A DNA stretch of 64,000 nucleotides from Antrihabitans stalactiti (GCF_012932915.1 NZ_VCQU01000002.1:558001-622000); one strand, 5' to 3'; counted from the stretch's first letter, positions 27,801-37,605 are shown. Numbers and translations: made by a program. Notes: generated from the letters alone by a model not told the origin.

Positions 27801-28461
27801 ACCTGTCCAGATCTGGGATGACGAAAAGGCGCGCTGGCTTGGCTTCCCGCATCCGCTGCTGACGTCACCTCGTAGCTTCCTTGCGACTTACGACTGGCTG
27901 CCAGCGGTGCTCGAAGGCGTTCTAGTGGCAATCGCGCAGTCGCATCAGTCACCGGCGATGAGTTCGCTTCGGCCGTACCAGGTTTTGCGTGGTTTGTACG
28001 ACGCGAGCACGCAGGATCCGGCAAGCGGACTGCTCGAAGTCACAGCAACCGCAGTTATCACTCCGTGGCTCGCGACGGGCGCCACCGCTGGCGGCAAGCC
28101 GTCTCGTGTGTCTGGCGCGGACACTGCGGATTCGATCGAGGAGCGCGCGAAACTCGCGATGGAATGGCTGCGCACCGTAGGAAATCTCGCCAGCGACCAC
28201 TTCGTTGTGCAAGGCGTCCAGGGTGCGCGTGGCGGCGGCCAATTCTCGGTGATCAGCAACCGCAATCTGGCGTCGAACACGCCGGTCTTCCGTGACCTCG
28301 CGCCGGACGTGCTATGGGCGACAAATGAATTGATCTCGATCGTGGAGATCGCGAAGGTGGCTGCCGAACGTTCATTGCTGGCTGGAGCAACGGCGGCAGA
28401 CGGCCCAGGTGATGGGTCAGACCTCATCCATGTGGTGATCCCGCAAGGGGGGACTTTCTGA
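24895..28461 (+). CDS. Tubulin-like protein, 1188 aa (operon gene 4)
   Basis: Large cytosolic protein with ribosome site GGGAGG. The N-terminal 500 residues match the tubulin/FtsZ-like architecture of the Pfam 'Tubulin like' group: a first strand and glycine loop (FLIVGCGGSGGATLSYMMDQL, residues 4-24), and a counterpart of the GGGTGSG nucleotide loop in SSMAGGAGASMALDICRLL (about residue 178). The rest is mostly helical with no TM segment. Family members are thought to bind nucleotide and are found in large actinobacterial conflict- or envelope-type clusters; whether they form filaments is not established. It is followed after one base by gene 5. Confidence 0.85.
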   Translation: MRRFLIVGCGGSGGATLSYMMDQLRSDLAAHGVNKIPAGWKFVHLDVPSGAERGPDGLPNVEDQDGAYFGSGPQGANYSMLDGALSQRLGAQQSLDTIATWAPRRPDAVAIPISVGAGQYRAVGRMITLNKVSEILARLQNSWSQLNHDTTKSEMARLSVPGLGGYNPNDTPIVLVVSSMAGGAGASMALDICRLLTLVEGLDPKLMGVFMVTPDIFDSLPKAARSGVRANALAMLGEIVASQTGSAREHDQRTLSALGLHNGAGALIPFARVFPVGRKVGAEGAIFGDGSQNAVYRGLARGLAGLMMSGKATDQFVSYDLGNTGSPDGDRDFLGWGSGVWDSLPWGSYGFASLSMGRDRYAEYSAQRLARSSVDKLLKGHLQPGNLASSVEQATALLDSQWDGVLVAVGLPALSGQGRAAASVGPWLGGGAIPRQSTDAMISAIIEQQLRPYLPNGAGMNAAQWVPMVRQRVGERRAAMNQAVQSTAYSWAFSWHQELANRIVGVVSNAIAALGLPYATALAERLRRYLSDGLLPAARDLVGHANSDITAMPADVEPTFAALKKTVPSGPQLNDRILASYANSVRTHLFARAAGHVSSACGAIATEVLMPLIAAMSEAQRILEHATREQVADLGLARLTTVQYGAWPADGEERVHARFAEANNEVLLTSSTDFQLQYERVDLPRAVSEGGGQPPLSDAIPLAARQVISGLWATTGGNRPPGGLVEKTAEWRSRSFTNDPFTGELLQPSLAQFDVHVRPHELLDRARQFVARPGESFDKFVRVSLRNFVQGEGAAESELAQRRHDIVVKFAETLSLARPLATVSDEALNVLHYGAQLEYRYKFSDVPFGGISVGEELAKILETNPRIDQATKENFGRSLSDQADLTKVDVFGSYPNYSPLAFSSVLKPVAEQWAQTADQARESFWRYRRTRPLDAALPMAEGERRAMAAGWFVGQLVGRVQIPGPPFGTPVQIWDDEKARWLGFPHPLLTSPRSFLATYDWLPAVLEGVLVAIAQSHQSPAMSSLRPYQVLRGLYDASTQDPASGLLEVTATAVITPWLATGATAGGKPSRVSGADTADSIEERAKLAMEWLRTVGNLASDHFVVQGVQGARGGGQFSVISNRNLASNTPVFRDLAPDVLWATNELISIVEIAKVAAERSLLAGATAADGPGDGSDLIHVVIPQGGTF

Positions 28462-28462
28462 G

Positions 28463-31249
28463 ATGGTCGCACCACTGTCACAGCCCTCGCTGAACGTGCT
28501 CGTGGCCCGGCGCGGCACCGCCGACGGGATCTTGGACGTCTTGACCGACTTGTCCGCGGTTGGTCTGGTCAGTCCGTTTCTGTGGGTTGCCGAACACGAG
28601 GTGACACGGACGACAGTCCACGCGACGGTCGTCGACGGCGGCCGGAAGCATCGGACGACGATCCAATCGACGCTGGCGGCTCGAAACTTCGCCTATGTTC
28701 GCCTCGTTGTGCTCGTGCCGGTGTCCGGCAGCGCCGAATCACCGAGCATCGGTACACATCAGGAGCTCAGCGAACTGCTCAACTCGTCGGCAGGTGGAGC
28801 CCGCGTCACGCGCGTGCGGATACTGATTGTGCGGCCTGACGGGCCTACGGTGGACTCGGCGACAATCGAAGGCTGGCACAACCTGCTGATTGCGCCCGAA
28901 GATGCGCGCGGCCCAGGTAGCGGACACGAACTATTGACACCTACCGACGACCCGGTGGTGATCGGACGGCACGCGGCACCGGCCATTGCCAGTACCGTCG
29001 GGATGTGGGCGCATATCGACCATGCACCGCTCGACAATTCGGCGCCGCCGCCGGGCCAGACGATCCGCGTCGTGCGGTCGTTCTACCGCAGCATCGACGC
29101 CTCGGCGGCCGAATCGCAGTTGCGCAGAAAGGTTTTCGAATCCGGTACGGCGCTACCGTTACCGCGCCAGCAGGGTGAGTCGGTCTACTATATCGACGAT
29201 GCGGCGATATCGGCGCGTGCGATGGCACGTGCCTGGTGGAACAAGAGTCGGCACTTGTTACGGGGTCCGCGCGTCTCGCCACCACCGGTGCCGGTCAAGA
29301 CCATCGGCGCGCTGGAAGCCATCAAGATGTTCTTTTCTTACCTGCTTGCGGCACTGAAGAATTCGCCGGGGGAGTGGTATGCGGGAGTAGTCCGACGGGT
29401 GTCGACGGGGGTCGCCGGTGCGGTGCAGAGCACCGTATTCGGCGCGCGTTCGGAGTATGCCGTCGTTGTTAACGGTGTAACGGCGCAAGGTGCTCCGGCT
29501 GGACTCGATGATATAGCGGCCGCGTCGGATCGGCTCGGCGCGATGCTCGGTGGTGGCATGGACGACCACGACGTTCGTTCCGACCTCTCCTCGGTGTGGG
29601 ACGACTACGCTAACGGTGCTTTGACACTCGCTGACGGCGGCGAGCGTTCCCCTGGCATGCCGCCGATCCAGATCGGCGCCAATAGGGCTGTCATGCGGTC
29701 GGTCACCGACTGCGTTGTCGCAGAGTCGGAGCGGTTCGAGGTCGCAGGCCCGCTTGCCGCCGTGATCGGGATTTCCTCGGTCTCACCTAACGACGTCTAC
29801 GCGATCAACACACTCGCTGCCACCCTCAGCCGCGCCGAGGGCGATCCTGTCGTGGGATTCGAGGCGAAGAACACCGGCATGGCCCTCAAGGAGTGGGCTA
29901 CCGTTACCGGTCGCAGCTACGGAGCCCAGGTCGGCCGCGCAATTCTCGAGTCGCTCGCGGTGACAACACGTGAGGTTCGAGAGCTGATCGGGCGAATGGA
30001 GGGCCGCACCGGCGCGCCGGACATAAGCACGCAGGCTCGCGCCAGGCAGCGAATGCTGGCGATGTGCATCAAGTTGTTCGGCGGACTGTTGTTTGTTGCG
30101 CTTGTCGGCCTGGGGCTACTGTTCGGCTTCGCAGTGCTTCCGCTGCAGTGGGCGCTCGGTTTCGCATTTATGTCGATCCTCGCGTGGGCGGTAGCGTCTG
30201 TTGTCACGTTCATGAAGGAACGCGGCGAGCTGTTCGCCGAAATGGCTCGACGGCAATCGGATTCGGCAAAAGCGGAAGCCGATCGGCTCAATCTCAAGAC
30301 TGCGCTCCGGGACGTCAACCGCCTCTCGACAGCCTATTCGCAGTATCTCGCATGGAGTAGGGCACTGGGTGCGCTGCTGCGTGCGCCGTTCGGGCCGGAG
30401 GCCGCCGCTGTGCCGGTTCTGCCACATATCGGTGTCGGACTGCCGTTGAGTACCAAGATCGGTGTAGCCAAGCCGGGCGGTGACGTAGTCGCCAACGTGG
30501 CCCAGCAGGTCCGGCGTGATCTGTTCCGCATCGGGTGGCTCACGCCCGTGTGGGAGCGTGCCATCGCAGACGCCGGTAACGGACTCGGTGCCCTCGGCCA
30601 GGACATTAGGGAGAACTCACGGTTACTGTTCGGCAGCGAAGGGGTGGGGTCAGGTTCACCTTTGGATGTGTGGTCGAGTGAGGTCGCGGCGGGGCGCGTG
30701 GTTGCGTCTGGCTCGGACGAATTGTGGCGGCAGGTATTGTCGACACTGTCGGACCCGCGTTCGCCGATCGGGGCGGCATTGCGCGACCATGTCGAGAGCG
30801 TATCGCCCGCTGGGCCCGAAATCGTAGGACTCCCCGACTTCCTCGCAGGCCTCGAAGCGGGTGCGGGCGACCTCGGCGTCCAATATTTCGACGACGAATT
30901 ATTTACCGACGCAGCGGCTTCCGCGGGTGACCCCCGAATCGCGCTGAACTGGCCTCCGTCAGACGGCGGCCCCGATGATCCACGCGCCCGGCCGCGCGTC
31001 GGGCTCGGTGCTGTGACTGCCCTGACGCAGTTCAGCGACGCGATACCTGAGTACCTCTTCAGGTTCGTAGGTACGCGAAGCCAACCCGCCCCCGATCTTG
31101 TGCTGATACCGGGCGGGGATGCGGCACTAGAACTTGAATCCGACGTCGTGAGCTCTGTCGACGAGCATGAGCGCGGACGGCATGCGGCAGCGCCGCAGCC
31201 CGGGCCGCGGCACGTCGAAGTGCCTGGATCGGGGACCTATGTCTTCTGA
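28463..31249 (+). CDS. 928-aa protein with central two-TM hairpin (operon gene 5)
   Basis: Begins one base after the tubulin-like stop. Residues 1-500 are soluble, with strand-rich patterns (SLNVLVARRGTADGILDVLTDL, FAYVRLVVLVPVSG) that may be a nucleotide-system accessory domain. Two TM helices sit around 533-580 (LFGGLLFVALVGLGLLFGF and ALGFAFMSILAWAVASVV), followed by a coiled-coil-like stretch (EMARRQSDSAKAEADRLNLKTAL written in part) and a 300-residue soluble C-terminus. Both ends should be cytosolic. I recognise no named domain. The position suggests it ties the tubulin-like protein to the membrane. Confidence 0.7.
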   Translation: MVAPLSQPSLNVLVARRGTADGILDVLTDLSAVGLVSPFLWVAEHEVTRTTVHATVVDGGRKHRTTIQSTLAARNFAYVRLVVLVPVSGSAESPSIGTHQELSELLNSSAGGARVTRVRILIVRPDGPTVDSATIEGWHNLLIAPEDARGPGSGHELLTPTDDPVVIGRHAAPAIASTVGMWAHIDHAPLDNSAPPPGQTIRVVRSFYRSIDASAAESQLRRKVFESGTALPLPRQQGESVYYIDDAAISARAMARAWWNKSRHLLRGPRVSPPPVPVKTIGALEAIKMFFSYLLAALKNSPGEWYAGVVRRVSTGVAGAVQSTVFGARSEYAVVVNGVTAQGAPAGLDDIAAASDRLGAMLGGGMDDHDVRSDLSSVWDDYANGALTLADGGERSPGMPPIQIGANRAVMRSVTDCVVAESERFEVAGPLAAVIGISSVSPNDVYAINTLAATLSRAEGDPVVGFEAKNTGMALKEWATVTGRSYGAQVGRAILESLAVTTREVRELIGRMEGRTGAPDISTQARARQRMLAMCIKLFGGLLFVALVGLGLLFGFAVLPLQWALGFAFMSILAWAVASVVTFMKERGELFAEMARRQSDSAKAEADRLNLKTALRDVNRLSTAYSQYLAWSRALGALLRAPFGPEAAAVPVLPHIGVGLPLSTKIGVAKPGGDVVANVAQQVRRDLFRIGWLTPVWERAIADAGNGLGALGQDIRENSRLLFGSEGVGSGSPLDVWSSEVAAGRVVASGSDELWRQVLSTLSDPRSPIGAALRDHVESVSPAGPEIVGLPDFLAGLEAGAGDLGVQYFDDELFTDAAASAGDPRIALNWPPSDGGPDDPRARPRVGLGAVTALTQFSDAIPEYLFRFVGTRSQPAPDLVLIPGGDAALELESDVVSSVDEHERGRHAAAPQPGPRHVEVPGSGTYVF

Positions 31250-31290
31250 AATTGGTTCCGAATCAGTAGTTTTGGTGATGGAGGGCAGCG

Positions 31291-33690
31291 ATGGGTGCGA
31301 GTCCGGAGCTTCGCCTCGAGCAGCTGATGAAATGGCAACGAATTACCCAGGCGCGCGGTCTACGAACACCGACGCCCGAAACATTGCGGACGATTGCCTC
31401 GCTCAACACCATCGACGGCGACTACGAGCAAGCAGTAGAGGAATGGTCCGAGACGCTGGGTTGGCTGTTGCACCAGCTGAAGATGGGCGTCGTCGACCCA
31501 GTCGCGCAATTGCCGAACAAGTTGCTGGTCCCGAGGGCCGGCACGGGAACGAACGGGAGCCGCACGGTGTCATCAGCGTCTGAGAGCCGGTTCGGGGGGC
31601 CGTCGTCACCCGCGGAGCTGCGACTTGAGGCATTGCTCGAATGGCGGCGCCGAGCGATCGATGCGGGCCGGACCGAGGTCGCCGCGCTCACGGAAAAGAA
31701 ACTCCGCCTTATCTTGCGGATGCCGGGTCACTTGGCCCCGGACATTGCACGGACTTTGTCGGTATCGCCCGCGTTGGCGGCCGAGATCGCCAACGTGCTT
31801 TCGGATTCTGTCAAACAGGCACCGGCACCCGCGACCGATCCGCGCACCCAGGCGACACCGATGTCGACGCCGGCCAAGCAGGCGCACGCCAACGCGGCGG
31901 CGCCTCTACAGCCGGTGCCGGCCAGCCAGACGGCAGGGCGATCCGACACCACCCCCGCCTCACCGCGTGAAGCCATTCGGGAACGTCGAAGCGCACCGGT
32001 AGGAGTATTGCTCGACCTGGAACCGGAGGATTTCGACGAATTCGACTACTTTGATGCCCCCGACACCGTGCACACGATCAAGGTGACGGGCTCCCTGGCA
32101 ACGGGGATGACCTACGGCTGGCCCGCCTACTCGGCGGCCGACGGTGAGGTCGTCGTCTATCGGCTCGTCTCCAACGACGAGCATCAGCCGTGGGGGCCGG
32201 ACAAGGGTGACTACATCGGTGCGACGCTCGATACGCGGGTCGGCGATGCGAGGCGGTACGCGTCTGCGGTCCGGCACGTCCAAGTGTGGACTTATGTCGG
32301 CCTGAATGTTTCGGATGCGATCCGGCAACAACCAACGTTGTACGCGAATGGAGCGCTCGTCAGTCCCGTCACTGAACTAGAAATCCGCGAGGATCAGGGC
32401 CGCGTGATCGGACAGTGGTCGGTGTTCGAGGGCATTCGCGCTGTACAGGTCTATCGGATCCCGATCGAACGCGCGGCCTTCGGCGGTGAGGAACCGAGAT
32501 TCCGTATTCTCACCGATCTCCCGAACCTCGGTGGGTTCGTCGACCGTGGCGCTGAGCGGGGCAAGCGCTATCTGTACCGAGTACGCGCGGAAGCGACGAT
32601 AGATGGCACAACGCGGCTCTCGGTCCATACGCAGGCCGAGACCTTCGTCTCGGCGCTGCTCGAACCAGTCGAGGATCTGTCAGTCGTGTTTGGTGACGGT
32701 GACGACGGCGAGCGCCAGTTCGATCTAAAATGGACAACTCCGTCGGCGGGACGGGTGTACGTCTACCGCACGGTTAGTGGTCCCACGCCCGGTGCGGACG
32801 CGGTGCCATTGGCTGAAGGCCAGCTTGCTGGTGCCGGTCTACCGATCGAATCGCGCCTCGCACATCCTATTTCGTCGGATACTGCTTCCAGTAGCACTAT
32901 GGTCGACGTGCCTTGGCCGAGAGAATGGACGCGTGCCTACTTCACGCCGGTGACCGTGCTGGACGGGCGTTATCAGGTCGGCAAGACCACGTCGGCGACC
33001 CGCACCGAGAGGATCACACACGCCGAGATCGTCGAACGCGTCGACAAGCAGATTCTGACGTTCACCTGGCCCGCCGGCGCGGCGGCGGTGCTCGTCTACA
33101 CCGGTGTTCGGGGCCAGACCGCCGACCAGGGGCTCAGCGGCCAGCCCACCGAGATTTCCGCGGGTATGTACGCCCGTTTCGGTGGGCTGCACTTTCCGCA
33201 ACGCTTGCCCAACGGTGGTTGCTCCCTGCACATGGTGCCCGTGGCCTTCGCCGCCGGAGAACGAATCCAAGGGCAGTACGTGACCGTCGACTACCCGGGC
33301 ATGCTGCGTGTGTTCTATGACCTCGACATCACCCGCGGCAGTACGGGGGACCCTATAGTCGCCACGATCGAGATCGCTGCAGAGAAGGACACCGACGGTT
33401 CGCCACCTTTCGTGCTCGTCAACAATCCCGACCGGTTGCCGCTCGGTGTGCGCGACGGTGACGCGATCGACGTGGCGCGGGCGGGTGGTACGGACCGGCC
33501 CGCGAAGATGTTCAGCCCGCCCAATGGGCTTACAGCGTCGCGTAACGGTTTGAAGTTCCAGGCCGACGTGCGAGGCCGAACCGGCTTCCTGCGATTGTTC
33601 GCTCACCTTCCTCCCGAGCGGCTCGGCATTTTCGCGCTGCTCGATCCGCCTGTGGCCAAGCTTGTGCTCAGCGCGGGACGGCGGCGATGA
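31291..33690 (+). CDS. 799-aa protein with tandem HRDC-like repeats and beta-sandwich modules (operon gene 6)
   Basis: ATG 31291 has GGAGGG upstream. Residues 4-70 and 105-170 are two copies of one helical module: ASPELRLEQLMKWQR and SPAELRLEALLEWRR begin the repeats, and the second continues LTEKKLRLILRMPGHLAPDIA, the layout of an HRDC-like domain (nucleic-acid or protein binding). A Pro/Ala linker (180-235) is followed by several fibronectin-III-like beta modules (for example GEVVVYRLVSN, GRVYVYRTVSG, AAVLVYTGVRG). No signal or TM segment. A cytosolic adaptor role is inferred. The stop overlaps the next ATG. Confidence 0.7.
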   Translation: MGASPELRLEQLMKWQRITQARGLRTPTPETLRTIASLNTIDGDYEQAVEEWSETLGWLLHQLKMGVVDPVAQLPNKLLVPRAGTGTNGSRTVSSASESRFGGPSSPAELRLEALLEWRRRAIDAGRTEVAALTEKKLRLILRMPGHLAPDIARTLSVSPALAAEIANVLSDSVKQAPAPATDPRTQATPMSTPAKQAHANAAAPLQPVPASQTAGRSDTTPASPREAIRERRSAPVGVLLDLEPEDFDEFDYFDAPDTVHTIKVTGSLATGMTYGWPAYSAADGEVVVYRLVSNDEHQPWGPDKGDYIGATLDTRVGDARRYASAVRHVQVWTYVGLNVSDAIRQQPTLYANGALVSPVTELEIREDQGRVIGQWSVFEGIRAVQVYRIPIERAAFGGEEPRFRILTDLPNLGGFVDRGAERGKRYLYRVRAEATIDGTTRLSVHTQAETFVSALLEPVEDLSVVFGDGDDGERQFDLKWTTPSAGRVYVYRTVSGPTPGADAVPLAEGQLAGAGLPIESRLAHPISSDTASSSTMVDVPWPREWTRAYFTPVTVLDGRYQVGKTTSATRTERITHAEIVERVDKQILTFTWPAGAAAVLVYTGVRGQTADQGLSGQPTEISAGMYARFGGLHFPQRLPNGGCSLHMVPVAFAAGERIQGQYVTVDYPGMLRVFYDLDITRGSTGDPIVATIEIAAEKDTDGSPPFVLVNNPDRLPLGVRDGDAIDVARAGGTDRPAKMFSPPNGLTASRNGLKFQADVRGRTGFLRLFAHLPPERLGIFALLDPPVAKLVLSAGRRR

Positions 33691-36539
33691 CTTATCCCTC
33701 CGCAACATCTGCTGCCGCGTCGTGGCCGGGCCACGCCGCGGTCCCGCAATCGGTGCCCAGTCAGCAGTCGGTCGGCGGAGCGGCGATAAATAGGTTCGGT
33801 CAGCTGACGTATTCGTCGTTCGACGATGGTTCCGGCGTTGGCGGCGGCTGGCAGGTCAAAGACATCACAGGCGGTCTAACCGACACCGAGCGCGAACAAC
33901 TGCGTTTCTGGGTTCAGACGACTTTCGAATTGCCGAAGCCGCTGCCGCAGTTTCCGACTCCGGAAGACGTCGCACGCTTTCCGCGCAGACTGATGTACAC
34001 CCGGTTGCCCGACGGGCGAGCCGGGTACTGGCATACCGTTCCCGCCGGCGCGGACGGTTCTGGACGCCCGGGCAATGTCTTCGCACATACGGTGCTCGAT
34101 CGAGGACCTGACGCCACAGATGTCGACCTCCGCCCAATCGACCTGTGGCGTTCGTCGGACTGGCTGTGCCCATACGGTGCGGCGGACGTGGTCGAGGCCA
34201 AGTTGAGCACCGCGGCGTTGCCGGCGAGTGGTTCGGTTGTCAACCGACAGTCGGTGATCGAGTTTCTGTGTGACCCCGCCGAGTGGCGGATCGGCGTGCT
34301 CAGCGTGCTTCTCGACGCGGTCGCAGCAGCGCTCGCAGGAGGTCCGGCAGTTGTATTCGGCGCGCATTCGGACGACACCGCGGCTATGTGGATCGGCGCG
34401 GTGAGTCACTTGATGTCGGCCGGCACCGCGCGCCGCTTCGGCTGGAGCACGTTCGATCGCGCGGCCGGTGTGCCAGCGTCGCTCGGGCGCGGGGTTGTGC
34501 TGACTGCCGTCCCGATCGGCGACGTGGGCGCAGTGGCGGGCGCAGAGTCGCTCGTCGTATTACGTGAGAACGAGGTCCCGGCAATCGGCGATCTCGGAGG
34601 TGCTCCGCATCGCACCGCCGCAGGATCGGAGGTGCCCGTCACCGAATGGTCAGTGATCGCGCAGAGTGCTGTCGTCGATCATGAGACTTTCGACCACGCG
34701 CTACGCGTGCTGGATGATGTCGCGAGGTCGGTCGCCGATACGGGCCTGGATCCAGCATGGCCCCTCGCTATGGCAGCAGCGTTGATCGAAGAGTTGCGCG
34801 ACGACGTCGGCGCCGAAGCGGGTGCCGTGATCGCCCGGCACTCGCCGGATGATCTCAGCGCGAAACCAGAATTGGCAGAACGTGCTTCGGCAGCGATCGC
34901 CGATTCGTTGGGTACCTCTGCCGCCGACGCCTGGAAGGTCCTCGGGACCGCGAAAGGATCGAGTTCACGGGTTGCACTGGAGATGCTCGCCGCCGTGTAC
35001 GTCGAACGGGCGCTCAGCGATAGGCAGTGGCTCATCCAGGCCGGCGGCGTGCCGTTTGTGATGCATCGTCTCCGTGAACACTGGCGTCCCGAACGTCTCG
35101 ACCGTCAGATCACCGCGCATCTCGACGCGCTTAGTGAGCAGTTCCGCGAGGCGAGTCACCAGGGATTTCCGACGCAGCCCGAGCAGGTCTTCGCCGTGTT
35201 TCGTTCACTCGATCTACTTGTTCGTGCGAACTGCCTCGACTCAGTGTCCTACGGCGGGCTTTCGTCACTGGAGCGCGCGCAGAATCTCCTTGAAATGGCA
35301 GTCGTACCAACACTTGTCGATCCTGGTTCGGGTCCGGGGTTTGTTGCGGCCTGCGGGCCTCTCGACGAACGCACCGCGCGGGCATTGGTCCGGCCGGTGT
35401 TGGCCAGCGCGGCACCGATGAACCGAGGCACACTCGGTCAGCGGTCGTCGACTGAGGTGCTGACCTGGCTGATGCCACCGTCATGGGACGAGTTGCCATC
35501 TGCCAGGCAGTTGGCCGAATTGCCGGTCGGCGAGATCCACCCGCTCGCGGTTCTGACCGCGGAGTTGGCCAGCCAGCACATGGCCGATTCGAAGATGGCG
35601 AACCGGTGGATGCACCTCAACTGGCTGGTGCTGTGGCGGCTACTCGCGCAACACGGCGAACCAGACGTGCAGGCACCGGATGTCAAAACTGTCTTCGCGG
35701 CTGCATTCCCGCCCGCGGCACTCAATCCGTTGCTGGCGCGCTATCCCGGCATCGTGCCACCGCGATACTTTATGTCCACGTTCATGTTCGAGCCGCTGAC
35801 TGACGATTACAGGCGACTGCCAGCGAGCATCTTGGCACCCGCACGACCGGGATCACCGCCGCCTCTTGCAGGCCCGGGCGAGTGGGACGCGATCGCGTCG
35901 GCCATCTACCACGTGCGGGTTCACTCGGCATGGCATCTGATGTCGCGCGAGGAACGCACCGCTCTGCAGAAGCGATTCCTGGGACCAGCTTTGCGAAGGG
36001 TCGCCCCAAGCGGTGGCTCACGCGTCTCCGGTGACCTCGCACATTCGTTGGCCGTGCTGTCTGTAGCCGAGGCAGTGGATGATCCGTCACGCTCCGACAT
36101 CCTTGAGGCTGCAAAAATTGTTGTGCAACAGGAGAATGCTGCGAATCGGGCAAGGCTTGTCGCCGCGGTCGCCGATCTCACGCGCTCGGAAGGACTCTCG
36201 GTCGGTTGGCTGGTCGAGGCTGCCGTCGTGGGTGGCGACCAAGCGCCAGAGCGGAGACTCGCCCGCCCGATCGAGCGATTTCTCGGCACACTTGCGCGGG
36301 ACGTCGATGATCGGCATGTGTCGCTGCTCGACGAAGTGGTCGAACGTCTTGTTGAGCAGAACCGGTACATCGGTCCGGCCGAACCAGCGGCCATCGAGCG
36401 CGCGCTCGTCGAGCGCGTCAGGAGGACCTACGGGGGCGAAGAAGACAAGATTCTCTCCCTGTACCGCAAGTACGCCAAGAAGTGGCTCGAAGACCGTGGC
36501 ATCGAACCGGGTGGCGTCCGTACCCGGAGGAGAAGGTGA
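33687..36539 (+). CDS. GAP1-type GTPase-associated protein, 950 aa (operon gene 7)
   Basis: The N-terminus FGQLTYSSFDDG...GGWQVKDITGGLTDTEREQL and RLMYTRLPDGRAGYWHTVPAG (about residues 35-130) fits the GAP1-N2 domain, with the long helical middle and C-terminal segments expected for GAP1-M and GAP1-C. These proteins are encoded beside TRAFAC-type GTPases and are presumed partners of them; a biochemical activity is not proven. It is cytosolic, lacks TM segments and is coupled by ATGA to gene 6. The GTPase lies two genes downstream, as this pairing predicts. Confidence 0.8.
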   Translation: MTYPSATSAAASWPGHAAVPQSVPSQQSVGGAAINRFGQLTYSSFDDGSGVGGGWQVKDITGGLTDTEREQLRFWVQTTFELPKPLPQFPTPEDVARFPRRLMYTRLPDGRAGYWHTVPAGADGSGRPGNVFAHTVLDRGPDATDVDLRPIDLWRSSDWLCPYGAADVVEAKLSTAALPASGSVVNRQSVIEFLCDPAEWRIGVLSVLLDAVAAALAGGPAVVFGAHSDDTAAMWIGAVSHLMSAGTARRFGWSTFDRAAGVPASLGRGVVLTAVPIGDVGAVAGAESLVVLRENEVPAIGDLGGAPHRTAAGSEVPVTEWSVIAQSAVVDHETFDHALRVLDDVARSVADTGLDPAWPLAMAAALIEELRDDVGAEAGAVIARHSPDDLSAKPELAERASAAIADSLGTSAADAWKVLGTAKGSSSRVALEMLAAVYVERALSDRQWLIQAGGVPFVMHRLREHWRPERLDRQITAHLDALSEQFREASHQGFPTQPEQVFAVFRSLDLLVRANCLDSVSYGGLSSLERAQNLLEMAVVPTLVDPGSGPGFVAACGPLDERTARALVRPVLASAAPMNRGTLGQRSSTEVLTWLMPPSWDELPSARQLAELPVGEIHPLAVLTAELASQHMADSKMANRWMHLNWLVLWRLLAQHGEPDVQAPDVKTVFAAAFPPAALNPLLARYPGIVPPRYFMSTFMFEPLTDDYRRLPASILAPARPGSPPPLAGPGEWDAIASAIYHVRVHSAWHLMSREERTALQKRFLGPALRRVAPSGGSRVSGDLAHSLAVLSVAEAVDDPSRSDILEAAKIVVQQENAANRARLVAAVADLTRSEGLSVGWLVEAAVVGGDQAPERRLARPIERFLGTLARDVDDRHVSLLDEVVERLVEQNRYIGPAEPAAIERALVERVRRTYGGEEDKILSLYRKYAKKWLEDRGIEPGGVRTRRRR

Positions 36540-36573
36540 CCGTGCGCGAACGAAACCGAAAGGACTGACCGGC

Positions 36574-37605
36574 GTGCCGACATATGTGCTGGAAGGTGCA
36601 GGCCGTGCGGTCTTTCCGCGACGGCCGATCGTCGTGTCCATGACCGTCGTCGGGCCCGTGGCCTCCGCGACGATTCGGGCGCTCGTCAACGGCGTCGACG
36701 ATTCACGGGTCGTCCGGCCTACCCCCGGTTTGCTGGTCCTGCCGCGCGTCGACGCGCCAACCGTGCTTCGCCTTATGCCGGCAGGACCGGCAGAGTTTCC
36801 GCCCGATACGACTGTGCATCTGACGCTCGCTGTCGAGGACCGCTCCGACCCGGATCCGGATCGGGCTGTGCTTGGCCCGATCGACGTTTCCGGGCTTACG
36901 CACATAGACGTTGCCGCGCTCGAATCCGTCGGAGAAGGAATCTCGGTTGCGGCGTTGCGCGGCGGTCGGGAGATCGAACTTGGTCCCGTCGCCAATCAGG
37001 CGCGCGTCGCGACACGCGCGGTGTTGGGTGTCGATCAGCTCCCCGAGCACGCGCAGGCCGATATCGCGATCGCGGTCGACATGTCGGCGTCGATGCTCCC
37101 AGCGTTCGCCGACGGCAGTGTCGCCGCTGTGGTGGATGTCATCTCAGGCATCGCAAGCGTTGTCGCGCCACACCGGAGGATTCGCCTTTGCCTCGCAGAT
37201 GCGTCGCCTCGGTGGTTGGAAATCGAAGATCTCGCGACAGCGTCAGCCGTGGTGACAGCTGAAGTCGTCAATGTGGTACTCGTGTCCGGATTTCAGTCCG
37301 CGGCGGTTTCGCAGCTCGACGGCAGTGCTGCCGATATGGTGACCTTCATCCTCACCGACGCAGTTCCCGCCGACAGCAACGGGCTAGCGTACGACACCCG
37401 TGACAGTCGTCATATCGTGACTATTCAGACTCCGTTCGACGGGCAAGAAGCGATGCCGAATGTGACGATTGTAGCGCCACCTCCTCCTGGGGCATCGGCG
37501 CTCGAACGTCTTGTACGAGACCGGGACGCGGTCAATGCCGCCGTCCGGTCGATGCTCAATGCGACCACCCTCGGTGGACGCGGACATGCGGTGGTGACTC
37601 GATGA
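36574..37605 (+). CDS. Soluble vWA-domain protein (operon gene 8)
   Basis: 343 residues from GTG 36574 with AAAGGA about 9 bases upstream. The N-terminal 150 residues are a beta-sandwich (PTYVLEGAGRAVFPRRPIVVS). A vWA domain begins near residue 165 with MIDAS IAIAVDMSASMLPA. The C-terminal end (ALERLVRDRDAVNAAVRSML) is helical. There is no signal peptide, so it is cytosolic, unlike the two membrane vWA proteins of this locus. The stop overlaps the GTPase start, suggesting balanced synthesis and a direct complex. Confidence 0.78.
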   Translation: MPTYVLEGAGRAVFPRRPIVVSMTVVGPVASATIRALVNGVDDSRVVRPTPGLLVLPRVDAPTVLRLMPAGPAEFPPDTTVHLTLAVEDRSDPDPDRAVLGPIDVSGLTHIDVAALESVGEGISVAALRGGREIELGPVANQARVATRAVLGVDQLPEHAQADIAIAVDMSASMLPAFADGSVAAVVDVISGIASVVAPHRRIRLCLADASPRWLEIEDLATASAVVTAEVVNVVLVSGFQSAAVSQLDGSAADMVTFILTDAVPADSNGLAYDTRDSRHIVTIQTPFDGQEAMPNVTIVAPPPPGASALERLVRDRDAVNAAVRSMLNATTLGGRGHAVVTR

